From Congregibacter variabilis (GTDB taxonomy: Bacteria; Pseudomonadota; Gammaproteobacteria; Pseudomonadales; Halieaceae), in contig NZ_CP136864.1 in the NCBI RefSeq assembly GCF_045689235.1, forward strand, positions 3,658,001 to 3,722,000: DNA of 64,000 nucleotides. Reading direction: 5' to 3'. Each line of letters opens with the position of its first letter. The stretch's first letter is position 1. Below are positions 43,295 through 52,290 of this stretch, piece by piece. The notes beneath the pieces were generated by a model. It worked only from the letters and a program-made list of their open reading frames with translations. It made no database searches and was not told where the DNA came from. Position numbers and translations under genes: made by a program.

Positions 43295-45076
43295 ATGGAA
43301 TACGACCTTAAAATCACCGGTGGTCTCGTTTATGACGGTGAAGGCGGTGAGCCCCGTCAAACCAATGTCGCCGTGCGTAACGGGACCATCGTTGCCATCG
43401 GCGAGTGCGCCGGTAACGCGCGTGACACCCTGGATGCCAGCGGACACATCGTGACTCCCGGTTTCATTGACCTGCATACCCACTACGACGGGCAGGTCTC
43501 CTGGGATGCAGGGATGCAGCCCAGCGTTAACCATGGGGTCAGTACCGTAGTCATGGGCAGTTGCGGCGTGGGGTTTGCGCCGGTGCGCGAGGCGGATCGA
43601 GAGAAGCTTATTCGACTTATGGAGGGTGTTGAGGATATCCCGGGTATCGCCTTGGCAGAAGGACTTACCTGGGACTGGGAGACTCTTCCCGAGTACATGG
43701 ATGCATTGGATGCTAAGCCACATAGTATCGATTTTGCCGTGCAGGTTACCCATGACCCGCTGCGCGTATATGTTATGGGTGATCGCGCAGTGTGCAACGA
43801 GCCTGCGACCGAGACCGATATAGCCGCTATGCGTCGTATTACTCGCGAGGCACTGGAGGCGGGTGCTATCGGTTTTTCTACGGGTCGATCAGATGTGCAC
43901 CGTAGCGCCGACGGCGACTGGACGCCGTCCTCAGAAGCTACTGCCGAGGAGCTTGCAGGAATTGCGAGCGCGTTTGCCGGCCTCTCTCATGGGACTTTGC
44001 AGGCGGTGAATGATTTTGACCTCGAGCGCGAAGGTGATGCCTTTGACGAGGAGTTCGATATCCTCGAGATTATGGCCAAAGCCGGGGAGGGGAGACCATT
44101 CTCGCTCTCTTTGATGCAGCGTGATTTTGCTCCGGATCAGTGGCGACGCATTATCGAGCGCGCCGAACAAGCCGAGGCAAAGGGCGTCAAAATGCGTCTG
44201 CAGACCGCGCCCCGGGGTATCGGGGTTATTACGGGGCTGCAATGTACCTTCCATCCTTTTATTGGGTTTCCCAGCTACAAGGCGATCTGTGACTTGCCTT
44301 TGCATGAGCGTGTGACGCGCATGCAAGATCCAGCATTTAAAGCGCAGATACTGACCGAGAAGTCGGAAACCTTGGCCGGAGATGGCACGCCAGTGCCGCC
44401 TATCGTAGATGCGCTCATGGCCGCAATCGACTACGTAGCGAGCAAAACGTTCTTGCTGGGCGACAATCCGGAATATGAGCAGAGCGCCGAGACCTCCGTG
44501 CTACACATGGCGCAGGAGAAGGGGGTGTCCTCCCTGGAAATGATCTACGACCTGCTGCTGGAAGACGCTGGGCAGGCTTTGCTGTATTTCCCGATCTACA
44601 ACTACACCAACATGAATTTCGATAATGTGTTCGAAATGATGCAGCACCCGCAGTCCATCATGGGTCTTTCTGATGGTGGGGCACACGTAGGTACCATTTG
44701 CGATTCAAGCTTTCCGAGCTATTTATTGACCTACTGGGCTCGAGATCGAGATCGAGGAGGGCGCATTGAGCTTGCCGAAGCTATTCGTCGATTGACTTCG
44801 GATATTGCAGATTACTGTGGGATGAGCGATCGCGGCAGACTCAAAGTAGGCCTCAAAGCCAATATCAACGTGATCAACTTCGAGAAGCTAAGACTCTTTG
44901 CCCCCCGTATGGTACAAGACCTGCCTGCGGGCGGTCAGCGACTGCTTCAGGACGCTGCTGGTTATCGCGCTGTCATCGTAGATGGCGAGACGGTCTTAGA
45001 GAACGATCAGCTTACGGGCAAGAATCCAGGCCGTTTGTATCGAGCCGGGCAGCAGGCCTTAGAGTCAGCCGCCTGA
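43295..45076 (+). CDS. N-acyl-D-amino acid deacylase-like amidohydrolase
   Basis: A 593-aa amidohydrolase of the D-aminoacylase/dihydroorotase-like group. It has the N-terminal beta domain (DLKITGGLVYDGEGGEPR), the HxH metal site IDLHTHYDGQ near residue 63, a Cys-containing SCGVGFAPVR, and the late Asp in SDGGAHVG. C-terminal GLKANINVINFEKL is the usual return to the beta domain. It should hydrolyse an N-acyl amino acid or a similar amide in the cytoplasm. A secreted solute-binding protein follows, which may bring in amino-acid-like substrates. Confidence 0.88.
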   Translation: MEYDLKITGGLVYDGEGGEPRQTNVAVRNGTIVAIGECAGNARDTLDASGHIVTPGFIDLHTHYDGQVSWDAGMQPSVNHGVSTVVMGSCGVGFAPVREADREKLIRLMEGVEDIPGIALAEGLTWDWETLPEYMDALDAKPHSIDFAVQVTHDPLRVYVMGDRAVCNEPATETDIAAMRRITREALEAGAIGFSTGRSDVHRSADGDWTPSSEATAEELAGIASAFAGLSHGTLQAVNDFDLEREGDAFDEEFDILEIMAKAGEGRPFSLSLMQRDFAPDQWRRIIERAEQAEAKGVKMRLQTAPRGIGVITGLQCTFHPFIGFPSYKAICDLPLHERVTRMQDPAFKAQILTEKSETLAGDGTPVPPIVDALMAAIDYVASKTFLLGDNPEYEQSAETSVLHMAQEKGVSSLEMIYDLLLEDAGQALLYFPIYNYTNMNFDNVFEMMQHPQSIMGLSDGGAHVGTICDSSFPSYLLTYWARDRDRGGRIELAEAIRRLTSDIADYCGMSDRGRLKVGLKANINVINFEKLRLFAPRMVQDLPAGGQRLLQDAAGYRAVIVDGETVLENDQLTGKNPGRLYRAGQQALESAA

Positions 45077-45155
45077 GCGCAAACTGCTATTCATACAGCA
45101 AGAATTGAATCACGCCGGAAAACCCGGCACATCACTGACACCATGGGAGTCAACT

Positions 45156-45959
45156 ATGTTTAGACCCGTTCAAATTATGGCCGGCGGATTTCTGGCGCTG
45201 AGTCTGCTGCTTGCGCCCTGGGCCCAGGCCGGCGATACGCTGAATCGCGTTGTAGACAAGAAAGTTCTCGTAGTAGGAATGTCCGGGGATCAGCCACCCA
45301 TGAACATGAAGAATCGTCAGGGTGAGCTCATGGGGTTTGACGTGGATTTGGCTAAGGCGCTGGCTAATGCCATGCACGCTGACCTAAAACTCAGTCCGAT
45401 GCCTTTTGGTGACTTGACCAAAGCGTTGGAAGCCGGAGAGATCGATATCATAGTGTCCGGCATGGCCATTACGGCGGAGCGCTCCAGAAGTGCTTCTTTT
45501 GTCGGTCCTTATCTGCTCAGCGGTAAGTCGATTCTTGCGACACGTTCAGCGATCGAGCAAATTGCATCGGGTGGCATTGCCGCAACGGACGTGAAGCTAG
45601 CGGCCCTAAAAGGCTCTACCAGCGCAAGTTTCGTGCTCGAAGCGGCTCCGAATGCGACGCTGGTTGAGGTGGCTAACTACAAAGAAGCTATCGACATGGT
45701 TACCAGCGGCGCGGTTGCCGGCATGGTAGCGGATGCCCCGGTTTGCAAACTGGAGGTGCTTCGAAACCCCGATGCAGGCCTTGTAACCCTCGATAAACCC
45801 CTCACCGTTGAGCCCTTTGGTGTGGCGGTGTCTTCAGAGGATCCCGAGTTTTTGAACTTGGTGCGCAATTATCTGCGGGCTTACGAAGGCACCGGCCTAC
45901 TCGCCAAGCTTCGTCAAAAGTGGCTGGAGAACAGCTCCTGGGTCGCGGCGCTGCCGTAA
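45156..45959 (+). CDS. Periplasmic amino-acid-type solute-binding protein
   Basis: A 267-aa family 3 binding protein. The ATG at 45156 has GGGAG upstream and gives a signal peptide ending PWAQA. The fold signatures are LVVGMSGDQPPMNMKNRQGELMG-like opening (split here by ordinary residues), GFDVDLAKALA, and SGMAITAERSR. No permease or ATPase gene accompanies it, so it either serves a distant transporter or has a sensor or enzyme role. It follows the amidohydrolase by about 80 nt. Confidence 0.87.
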   Translation: MFRPVQIMAGGFLALSLLLAPWAQAGDTLNRVVDKKVLVVGMSGDQPPMNMKNRQGELMGFDVDLAKALANAMHADLKLSPMPFGDLTKALEAGEIDIIVSGMAITAERSRSASFVGPYLLSGKSILATRSAIEQIASGGIAATDVKLAALKGSTSASFVLEAAPNATLVEVANYKEAIDMVTSGAVAGMVADAPVCKLEVLRNPDAGLVTLDKPLTVEPFGVAVSSEDPEFLNLVRNYLRAYEGTGLLAKLRQKWLENSSWVAALP

Positions 45960-45977
45960 CTACTATTTTTGGACACG

Positions 45978-46015
45978 ACGCCTCGGCCGCTTTTCGGCCG
46001 GGGCGTTTTTATTTG
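45978..46015 (+). terminator. Rho-independent terminator after the solute-binding protein
   Basis: ACGCCTCGGCCG, loop CTTTT, CGGCCGGGGCGT (one G-U pair), then TTTT. It sits 18 nt after the stop and only a few bases before the next gene. Confidence 0.9.
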
Positions 46016-46023
46016 GACGTAGC

Positions 46024-46791
46024 ATGATTGAGGCAATTGCCCAGACATTCGCAGAGATCGGTGTGTACCAGATGCAGGCGATATGGGCGGCACTGTTGTT
46101 TGCCTCGCTGCTTCGTGCATTCACCGGCTTTGGTTTTGCACTGGCTGCAATGCCGGTTCTGGCATTGTTTGTCGCCCCCACCGAGGCGGTGGTGATTACC
46201 GCCGGGCTGACCCTGGGTACGAGTCTATTATCGGTACACCGCTTCTGGCCGGACGCGCCAAAACGGCCGCTGTGGCCGATTTTATTGTTCTCGATAGCCG
46301 GTACTGCTGTCGGTGCGCAACTTCTGGAGCAAATCTCGGTGGAGCAGTTTCAGTTGTGGATTGGTCTTGGGGTGATAGGAGCCTGCGCAGTGTTGACGTT
46401 TTATCACCCGTCGCCGCGTGCGCCCAAACGAGGTGTGCCTATCATTACAGGCTTGGTGTCGGGTCTTATGAATGGTGCATTTGCCATACCGGGTCCTCCG
46501 GTCATTGTCTTTGCCATGGCTACCCAGGGCGAGGCTCGCCATAGCAGAGCAATGCTCTTGACGTATTTCATGCTCGCAGCGGCTATCGCATTGTGCGTGT
46601 TCGCATTATCGGGGTATTTGACGTTTCGAAGCTTGTGGATGTTTGTACTTGGAATGCCTGCCATGTTGATTGGCGATCGTCTGGGGCACGCGCTATTTGC
46701 GCGCTTTGGTACGCTGCTTTATCGACGCATAGCCCTTGGCGTGCTCTACGCTGTAGGTATCAGCATTACTCTAAAGGCCTTACTGGCCTAG
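46024..46791 (+). CDS. TauE/SafE-family sulfite/organosulfonate exporter-like permease
   Basis: A 255-aa membrane protein with about eight helices and the two-fold TauE/SafE repeat: FTGFGFALAAMPVLALF near residue 34 and the second-half GLVSGLMNGAFAIPGPPV near 145. The family is associated with export of sulfite, sulfoacetate and related anions, but substrates are usually unproven. It begins immediately after a terminator, so its own promoter must lie within or before that hairpin. Confidence 0.87.
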   Translation: MIEAIAQTFAEIGVYQMQAIWAALLFASLLRAFTGFGFALAAMPVLALFVAPTEAVVITAGLTLGTSLLSVHRFWPDAPKRPLWPILLFSIAGTAVGAQLLEQISVEQFQLWIGLGVIGACAVLTFYHPSPRAPKRGVPIITGLVSGLMNGAFAIPGPPVIVFAMATQGEARHSRAMLLTYFMLAAAIALCVFALSGYLTFRSLWMFVLGMPAMLIGDRLGHALFARFGTLLYRRIALGVLYAVGISITLKALLA

Positions 46792-46817
46792 GCATTAGCG
46801 GCTCACAGAGACTTAGA

Positions 46818-47300
46818 TTACTGTTTTACCGCGTCGCGCATAATGCGCTGCTTTTGCACGCCCCATTCGCGGTCTTTTTGTGTCGCACGCTTATCATGGG
46901 CTTGCTTACCCTGTGCAAGGGCGATATCGGCTTTGACCAGATGGCCCTTCCAGTACAGCTTTGTACAGACACAGGTCTGACCTTTGGCGCTCACAGCGGC
47001 AAGAATCCTGGCCAGCTCTCGTCGGTTCAACAAAAGCTTACGCGTGCGGGTGGGATCCGGAACATAGTGAGTCGACGCAGTCGCAAGAGGGGTGATCTGC
47101 GTGCCCAGAAGGAACGCCTCGCCATCTTTCATCAGTACGTAGGAATCCGTTAGCTGCGCTTTTCCTGCACGCAGGGCTTTGACTTCCCAGCCTGTGAGGA
47201 CGACCCCCGCCTCAAAGCTCTCCAACAAGTGATAGTCGAAGCGCGCCCGTTTGTTTTGGACGATAGTAGTATCAGTTGTTTTGGCTTTTTTCTTTCCCAT
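46818..47300 (-). CDS. smpB: SsrA-binding protein SmpB
   Basis: A 160-aa tmRNA partner. ATG at 47300 gives the typical N-terminus MGKKKAK; the longer frame to 47405 is not conserved in character. Family signatures: ARFDYHLLESFEAGVVLTGWE, GEAFLLGTQI, and the basic C-terminal tail with AHDKRATQKDREW. It places tmRNA in the A site of stalled ribosomes. The ssrA gene is 8.5 kb away rather than adjacent as in many gammaproteobacteria. Confidence 0.97.
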   Translation of the reverse strand: MGKKKAKTTDTTIVQNKRARFDYHLLESFEAGVVLTGWEVKALRAGKAQLTDSYVLMKDGEAFLLGTQITPLATASTHYVPDPTRTRKLLLNRRELARILAAVSAKGQTCVCTKLYWKGHLVKADIALAQGKQAHDKRATQKDREWGVQKQRIMRDAVKQ

Positions 47301-47404
47301 GCGGTGTATTGTACAGGCAGTCTTGCCCAGCTGAACGCTCAATATACTTTGCAACCGCCTCAGGCTGGGGCAAGCTGTCAGTTGAATCAGTCCATCGGAT
47401 ACCA

Positions 47405-48748
47405 ATGAAGCTCTATTTACCTGTTGAACGCTGGCAATCGCGCACGACCTTTGTGTTCGCGCTCGCGATGGCGGCGGTGGGTCTTGGCAATCTATGGCGG
47501 TTTGCCTACCTCATGGGCGAGCATGGCGGTGCACCGTTTTTTTTAAGTTATATGCTTTGCCTGCTGTTAATTGGTGTGCCGCTACTTGTAGCTGAGGTGG
47601 TATTGGGGAGCCATGGTCGCGGCTCGCCATTTTTGACCATGAGCTGGGCCACCGAGGTGTCGGGTCGCTCGAGACTTTGGCTGACCGTGGCCTTGTTGTC
47701 CTGTCTTGCAGGATTCCTGTTACTGGTTTCCTATCTACTGATGGCTGGCTGGAGCCTGTCCTACGCTTACCAGCTACAGCTGGGGGGCTTTGCGGCTATT
47801 AATCTTGCAGATGCTGCTGATTATTTCACCGCACAGCTATCGGCGCCGGCAGGTTTGCTGCGTTGGCAGTTTCTGGCGGCGGCGCTCCTGACCTTGCTGG
47901 TCGCCATGGGTGTACGTCGAGGTATTGGTCTATTCGTCTGGATCGCTGTGCCCCTGCTCATAACTCTCATGGGCGTACTCATCAATTTTTCGGTGGAGTT
48001 TGGTGATCTGAGTGCCGCAGGGGCCTATTTGTTCGCCTGGCAACCCATGGACTTTGATCGGGGGTCCTTTATGGCGGCGCTGGGACATGCGCTGTATACA
48101 TTGTCCATCGGCGTTGCTGTGGGTATGAGTTACGGGGCCTACGCGCCCGACCGCCTGCCTATTGTGCGCTCGGTGCTTACGGTGGCGTTGTTTGACGTGG
48201 TAATTGCTGTAGCCGCCGGGGTCGCTATTTTCCCGTTGTTGTTTGCCAACAATCTGATGCCTGCGCAGGGCTTCGGTCTGCTTTTTATCAGCGTTCCTTA
48301 TGCCTTTGGAAATATGCCCTTTGGGGATTTGTATGGTGCGCTGTTTTTCTTCGCGGTGTTTATCGTGAGCCTGGGCACGGCAGTGGCCCTGATTGAACCG
48401 ATAGTCAGCGTACTGGAGCAGCAGTTTCGCGTGCGTCGCCTCCAGGCTGCGATTGCCATGACCGGCATTGCGTTCCTTTTGTCAGCGTATGCGACGGTTG
48501 ATTTAGTTAACGCGCCTGAAGGCGAGGGTTTTTTACTGTGGCTCGACTCTGTGACTTCCGAGTGGTTGATTCCCGCTGCGGTATTACTGCTGGCGCTCTT
48601 TGTGGGTTGGCGTATGCCGAGGGAGGTGTTGCGCCAAGAGTTGTCTCGGGAGCCCGACATACTGTTTTCGCTGTGGTATTTTCTCATCCGATTTGTGGCT
48701 GTGCCCGTGATCGCTTTTGCGTGGCTATGGTTATCCTTGGTGCCCTGA
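47405..48748 (+). CDS. Neurotransmitter:sodium symporter (SNF family)
   Basis: A 447-aa membrane transporter. ATG at 47405 gives the family start (WQSRTTFVFALAMAAVGLGNLWRFAYLMGEHGG), whose first unwound helix holds the sodium and substrate site. About eleven to twelve helices follow. These LeuT-like carriers bring in amino acids or related amines with sodium. It is divergent from smpB. Confidence 0.93.
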   Translation: MKLYLPVERWQSRTTFVFALAMAAVGLGNLWRFAYLMGEHGGAPFFLSYMLCLLLIGVPLLVAEVVLGSHGRGSPFLTMSWATEVSGRSRLWLTVALLSCLAGFLLLVSYLLMAGWSLSYAYQLQLGGFAAINLADAADYFTAQLSAPAGLLRWQFLAAALLTLLVAMGVRRGIGLFVWIAVPLLITLMGVLINFSVEFGDLSAAGAYLFAWQPMDFDRGSFMAALGHALYTLSIGVAVGMSYGAYAPDRLPIVRSVLTVALFDVVIAVAAGVAIFPLLFANNLMPAQGFGLLFISVPYAFGNMPFGDLYGALFFFAVFIVSLGTAVALIEPIVSVLEQQFRVRRLQAAIAMTGIAFLLSAYATVDLVNAPEGEGFLLWLDSVTSEWLIPAAVLLLALFVGWRMPREVLRQELSREPDILFSLWYFLIRFVAVPVIAFAWLWLSLVP

Positions 48749-48766
48749 AACTGACTATCGGAATCT

Positions 48767-49201
48767 ATGACCTCTATTCATCGCAGTGCTCTTTTGCCAT
48801 TTTCAGACAAGCAGCTGTTCGTTCTCGTCAACGACGTCGAGGCCTATCCGCAGTACATGGATGGCTGTGTAGGGGCGTCTGTCCTGTATACCGACGGTGA
48901 GCACATGGAGGCCCGACTTGATCTTTCTCGGGGCGGTATATCCCAGAGCTTCACCACACGTAATGAGCTGGTGCCCTACGAAATTATCCGCCTGACGCTC
49001 AAGGATGGACCTTTTGAGCAGTTTGCCGGAGCGTGGCGTTTTCAAGCTCTGGCAGAACAGGCTTGCAAGGTGTCTTTGGATCTGGAGTTTAGTTTTCGTG
49101 GGGGATTACTCAGCGCCGCGGCAGCAAAGCTCTTTGACCGAGTCACGGGTAACCTTGTAGACGCCGTGGTGCGTCGCGCACAGGATATTTACGGCACATG
49201 A
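48767..49201 (+). CDS. ratA: Ribosome association toxin RatA (START/COQ10-like)
   Basis: A 144-aa START-domain protein with the family opening HRSALLPFSDKQLFVLVNDVEAYPQY and the later LKDGPFEQFAGAWRF. E. coli RatA (PasT) binds 50S subunits; homologues are also linked to coenzyme Q binding and stress survival. It overlaps the rnfH start by 4 nt (ATGA) and lies next to smpB as in other gammaproteobacteria. Confidence 0.93.
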   Translation: MTSIHRSALLPFSDKQLFVLVNDVEAYPQYMDGCVGASVLYTDGEHMEARLDLSRGGISQSFTTRNELVPYEIIRLTLKDGPFEQFAGAWRFQALAEQACKVSLDLEFSFRGGLLSAAAAKLFDRVTGNLVDAVVRRAQDIYGT

Positions 49202-49518
49202 GTAATGCTGCAACCATAGATATTGAGGTGGTTTACGCGCTGCCGGATCGGCAGTCGATTGTGAAGTTGACGGTGCCCGAGGGTACGACAGCGCTCGCTG
49301 CAGCTCAGCAATCAGGTCTGGATGAGCAGTTTGACGATCTGCATATTGGGCAGGACAGCCGCCTGGGGATTTTTGGGCAACTGACGGCGTTAACGCAGGT
49401 ACTGAAGAACGGTGACAGGGTCGAGATTTACAGGCCGTTGCTGGCAGATCCTAAAGAAGTGCGAAAAGAGCGAGCGGCGCGTGCTAAAGCGCGCCGGGAG
49501 CATCAGTCGGACGACTGA
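49198..49518 (+). CDS. rnfH: RnfH/RatB ubiquitin-like protein
   Basis: A 106-aa protein of the RnfH family: DIEVVYALPDRQSIVKLTV at the N-terminus, LRIGI-type segment (RLGIFGQLTALTQVLKNGD) and GDRVEIYRPLLADPKEVRKERA, then a basic tail. It has a ubiquitin-like beta-grasp fold; the exact function is not settled. Translationally coupled to ratA. Confidence 0.93.
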   Translation: MSNAATIDIEVVYALPDRQSIVKLTVPEGTTALAAAQQSGLDEQFDDLHIGQDSRLGIFGQLTALTQVLKNGDRVEIYRPLLADPKEVRKERAARAKARREHQSDD

Positions 49519-49527
49519 CGGCTCGCT

Positions 49528-49971
49528 TTATTGAGCGGGGTCACTCTCAGAATGGCTCTCATCGGCCTCTGCGCGCTCCGCGCTTTCTATGTCTTCTGCG
49601 CTTTTTGCGTTGGGATTGGCCCAGTCGGGTAGGTAATCGCCGGTCACGTTGACCAGGTTGTCACCTTCAAAAAATATCCTTACCTGCGCCTCGCGAATGA
49701 TGTCCGGGCCGTTACGGATAACATAGGGGTAGTCCCAGCGATCAGGCTGAAACGTATCTTCCACCAGCGGAGACCCCATGATGAAGCGAACCTGTCGTCT
49801 GCTCATGCCAGGCTGCAGCTGCTCTATCATCTCCTGTGTCACCAGGTTTCCCTGCTCAATATCAATCTTATAGACGCCGGGAAAACCGACAAATCCGCAG
49901 GAGGCAAGCCCCAGCAGGGACACCGTGAGCAGCAGCGCTCGCAAAATGTATCGAGGTCGAATCAAGGACAA
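49528..49971 (-). CDS. bamE: Outer membrane assembly lipoprotein BamE
   Basis: A 147-aa lipoprotein. Lipobox LASC is at about residues 22-25. The SmpA/OmlA domain follows: YKIDIEQGNLVTQEMIEQLQPGM-type region (given here only in part: QGNLVTQEMI), RRQVRFIMGSPLVEDTF and WDYPYVI. The C-terminal tail is acidic (ESDPAQ end). It is a non-essential part of the BAM complex that inserts outer membrane proteins. Convergent with rnfH and divergent from fur, the normal gammaproteobacterial arrangement. Confidence 0.95.
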   Translation of the reverse strand: MSLIRPRYILRALLLTVSLLGLASCGFVGFPGVYKIDIEQGNLVTQEMIEQLQPGMSRRQVRFIMGSPLVEDTFQPDRWDYPYVIRNGPDIIREAQVRIFFEGDNLVNVTGDYLPDWANPNAKSAEDIESAERAEADESHSESDPAQ

Positions 49972-50037
49972 ACTTCCACTGGCCTAAGAGGGGTGGCATC
50001 ATACCGCTCAGTCCCGCGTCAGAGAAGTGCATCCCGT

Positions 50038-50457
50038 ATGCCGTTTAGTAATCAAGATCTGCGAAGTGCTGGCCTCAAAGTCACGCTGCCTCGAATCAAA
50101 ATCCTGCAAATTCTAGAGGATTCAGACCAGCACGCCCGGCACATGAGCGCCGAGGACGTCTATCAGGCACTACGTGACGCAGGGGAAGACGTGGGTCTAG
50201 CGACGGTTTACCGTGTTCTGACGCAGTTTGAGGGCGCAGGACTGGTGACCCGACATAACTTCGAGGGCGGTCATTCGGTCTTTGAGCTGGATCACGGTGA
50301 GCATCACGACCATATGGTCTGTGAAGATACCGGTCAGGTAATTGAATTTAACGATCCAATCATTGAAGAGCGTCAAAAAAAGATTGCCCAGGAGCACGGT
50401 TTCGAGCTTGTGGGGCACTCGCTGGTTCTGAAGGTGCGCAAGCGCGAGGCCAAGTAG
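50038..50457 (+). CDS. fur: Ferric uptake regulator Fur
   Basis: A 139-aa iron-responsive repressor. ATG at 50038 gives the family start (SNQDLRSAGLKVTLPR); the longer frame begins with unrelated sequence. The DNA-binding helix contains LATVYRVLTQFEGAGLV and the metal site HGEHHDHMVC. In the structural-zinc position the second Cys is replaced (CEDTG), as in Pseudomonas-type Fur proteins, so a structural CxxC zinc is absent. It represses iron uptake genes when iron is sufficient. Confidence 0.95.
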   Translation: MPFSNQDLRSAGLKVTLPRIKILQILEDSDQHARHMSAEDVYQALRDAGEDVGLATVYRVLTQFEGAGLVTRHNFEGGHSVFELDHGEHHDHMVCEDTGQVIEFNDPIIEERQKKIAQEHGFELVGHSLVLKVRKREAK

Positions 50458-50491
50458 TCCCTCTGGGTAGTCGACGGATATTCTTGAGGGT

Positions 50492-52147
50492 CTAGTCGCC
50501 CCCGGCTAGCATTTCCCGTGCATGAGCAAGTGTGTTTTCGGTCATTTTGAGTCCGCCGAGCATGCGCGCTATCTCGTCCACGCGTTCGGCCTCACTCAGT
50601 TCCTGCAGTGTGGATGCAAGCTGTTTGCCTTTACCTATCTTTTCGACCCGCAAGTGCTGCTGTCCTTGCGCCGCCACCTGCGGGAGGTGGGTCACACAAA
50701 GCACTTGCGCGTTTTTACCCATGTCTGCCAGCAGGCGGCCGACCACTTCTGCAACAGCACCGCCGATCCCCACATCAACTTCGTCAAAGATCATGCTTGG
50801 TACCGTGGTGTTGCCTGCTGTGGCAACCTGTATGGCAAGGCTGATACGTGACAGCTCGCCGCCGGAAGCGATGCGACCCAAAGGCTGAGGTTCTGCGCCG
50901 GGGTTGGTGCTAATAAGTAGCTCAACCTCTTCCTGGCCTAAAGGGTGAGGGTCCCCCAGCTCGCGTTTTTTGAGTGAGATCTTGAACAGGCAATTGCTCA
51001 TAGCCAGTTTTTTGAGAAGCTGTGTGACTTCTTTTTCGAGCTTTGTCGCAAACTTCTTGCGGGCGCTGCTGAGCTTGCTGGCGTGGGTATTGTAGCTGGC
51101 CAGTTGCTGTGCGAGCTCGGCTTCAAGACCCTCGATACGCTCATCGCTGGAATCCAGCGTGGCCAGCTCTTCGCTCAGTGCTTCGTGATGAGCCTCTAGC
51201 TGCTCTGGCATGATCCGGTGTTTGCGAGCCAGGCCGTAGATCGATTCAAGCCGTGCTTGAACGTCTGCCAGACGCTGGGGGTTATTCTCGGTGCTGGCGA
51301 GATACTGCTGCAGTTCACTGCGCGCTTCTCCCAGCTGAATAGCGGCCGAATCGAGCATTTCGCGAACGCTCTCGATCACCTTACCCTGATGGAGTTCTTC
51401 GCTGAGCGTGGCCAGCGCGGCGCGTACGCCGGTCTCGTTGGTATCGCACAGCTCGATTGCGCTGGCGGCCTGGCGTTGAATAGCGTCGGCGTTCTCCAGA
51501 ACACGTTGCTCATCTTCCAGGCTCTGTAGCTCCCCGCTCGCCAGCGCCAACTCGTCCAATTCGCCTACCTGATAACGCAAGAGCTGTTCCCGGTCTGCCT
51601 GCTCTTGCTGGTTGCTGCGCAGTGCCTCCAGGTCGTCGCGCAGTCGAAGCCATTCGTTGGCAATGTCTGCGGTTTTCTGGGCAGCGGAAACCTGCCCCGC
51701 ATAGCTGTCCAGAAGTAAGCGTTGCTGCGCACGCCTGAGCAGTGATTGATGGGCGTGCTGTCCATGAATATCTACCAGGAGTTCGCCGAGCGCGGCGCAA
51801 TCCCCAAGGGTGGTCGGGCGGCCGTTTATATAGGCTCGAGATCGCCCCTCGCGGGTTATAACGCGCCGAAAAAGACAATCGCCGTCGGCATCAAGGTCAT
51901 GTTCGGTCAACCAGCTTTGGGCGGCGGCCATGCCGTCAATGTCGAAGCGGGCGCTGATTTCTGCACGATCATGGCCGGGGCGGATAGCGCTGGGGTCGGC
52001 GCGATCTCCCAGACACAGGGCGAGCGCGTCGAGCATGATGGACTTGCCGGCACCGGTTTCGCCGGTGACCACAGTGAGGCGATCGCGGAAATCGACCTCG
52101 AGGGTCTCTACGACGGTAAACTGACTGATAGTGATCTGGGTGAGCAT
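50492..52147 (-). CDS. recN: DNA repair protein RecN
   Basis: A 551-aa SMC-like ATPase: Walker A GETGAGKSI near residue 31, a central coiled coil (about 150-370), signature and Walker B in LGRIASGGELSRISLAIQ and IFDEVDVGIGG. It helps double-strand break repair. It is convergent with fur and divergent from hrcA, matching gammaproteobacterial order. Confidence 0.96.
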   Translation of the reverse strand: MLTQITISQFTVVETLEVDFRDRLTVVTGETGAGKSIMLDALALCLGDRADPSAIRPGHDRAEISARFDIDGMAAAQSWLTEHDLDADGDCLFRRVITREGRSRAYINGRPTTLGDCAALGELLVDIHGQHAHQSLLRRAQQRLLLDSYAGQVSAAQKTADIANEWLRLRDDLEALRSNQQEQADREQLLRYQVGELDELALASGELQSLEDEQRVLENADAIQRQAASAIELCDTNETGVRAALATLSEELHQGKVIESVREMLDSAAIQLGEARSELQQYLASTENNPQRLADVQARLESIYGLARKHRIMPEQLEAHHEALSEELATLDSSDERIEGLEAELAQQLASYNTHASKLSSARKKFATKLEKEVTQLLKKLAMSNCLFKISLKKRELGDPHPLGQEEVELLISTNPGAEPQPLGRIASGGELSRISLAIQVATAGNTTVPSMIFDEVDVGIGGAVAEVVGRLLADMGKNAQVLCVTHLPQVAAQGQQHLRVEKIGKGKQLASTLQELSEAERVDEIARMLGGLKMTENTLAHAREMLAGGD

Positions 52148-52290
52148 GGGGATCCAATTGGGTATACCGGAGGTTTATAACTCATCCGCCCAAGCGCATA
52201 AACAGCAATTTACGTAGATGGGGCCCCACACTTTGTGTTCGAGGTGGTGTGTGCTAAAACCTTAGCTGATGAAGTACATGGTGTATTTAC

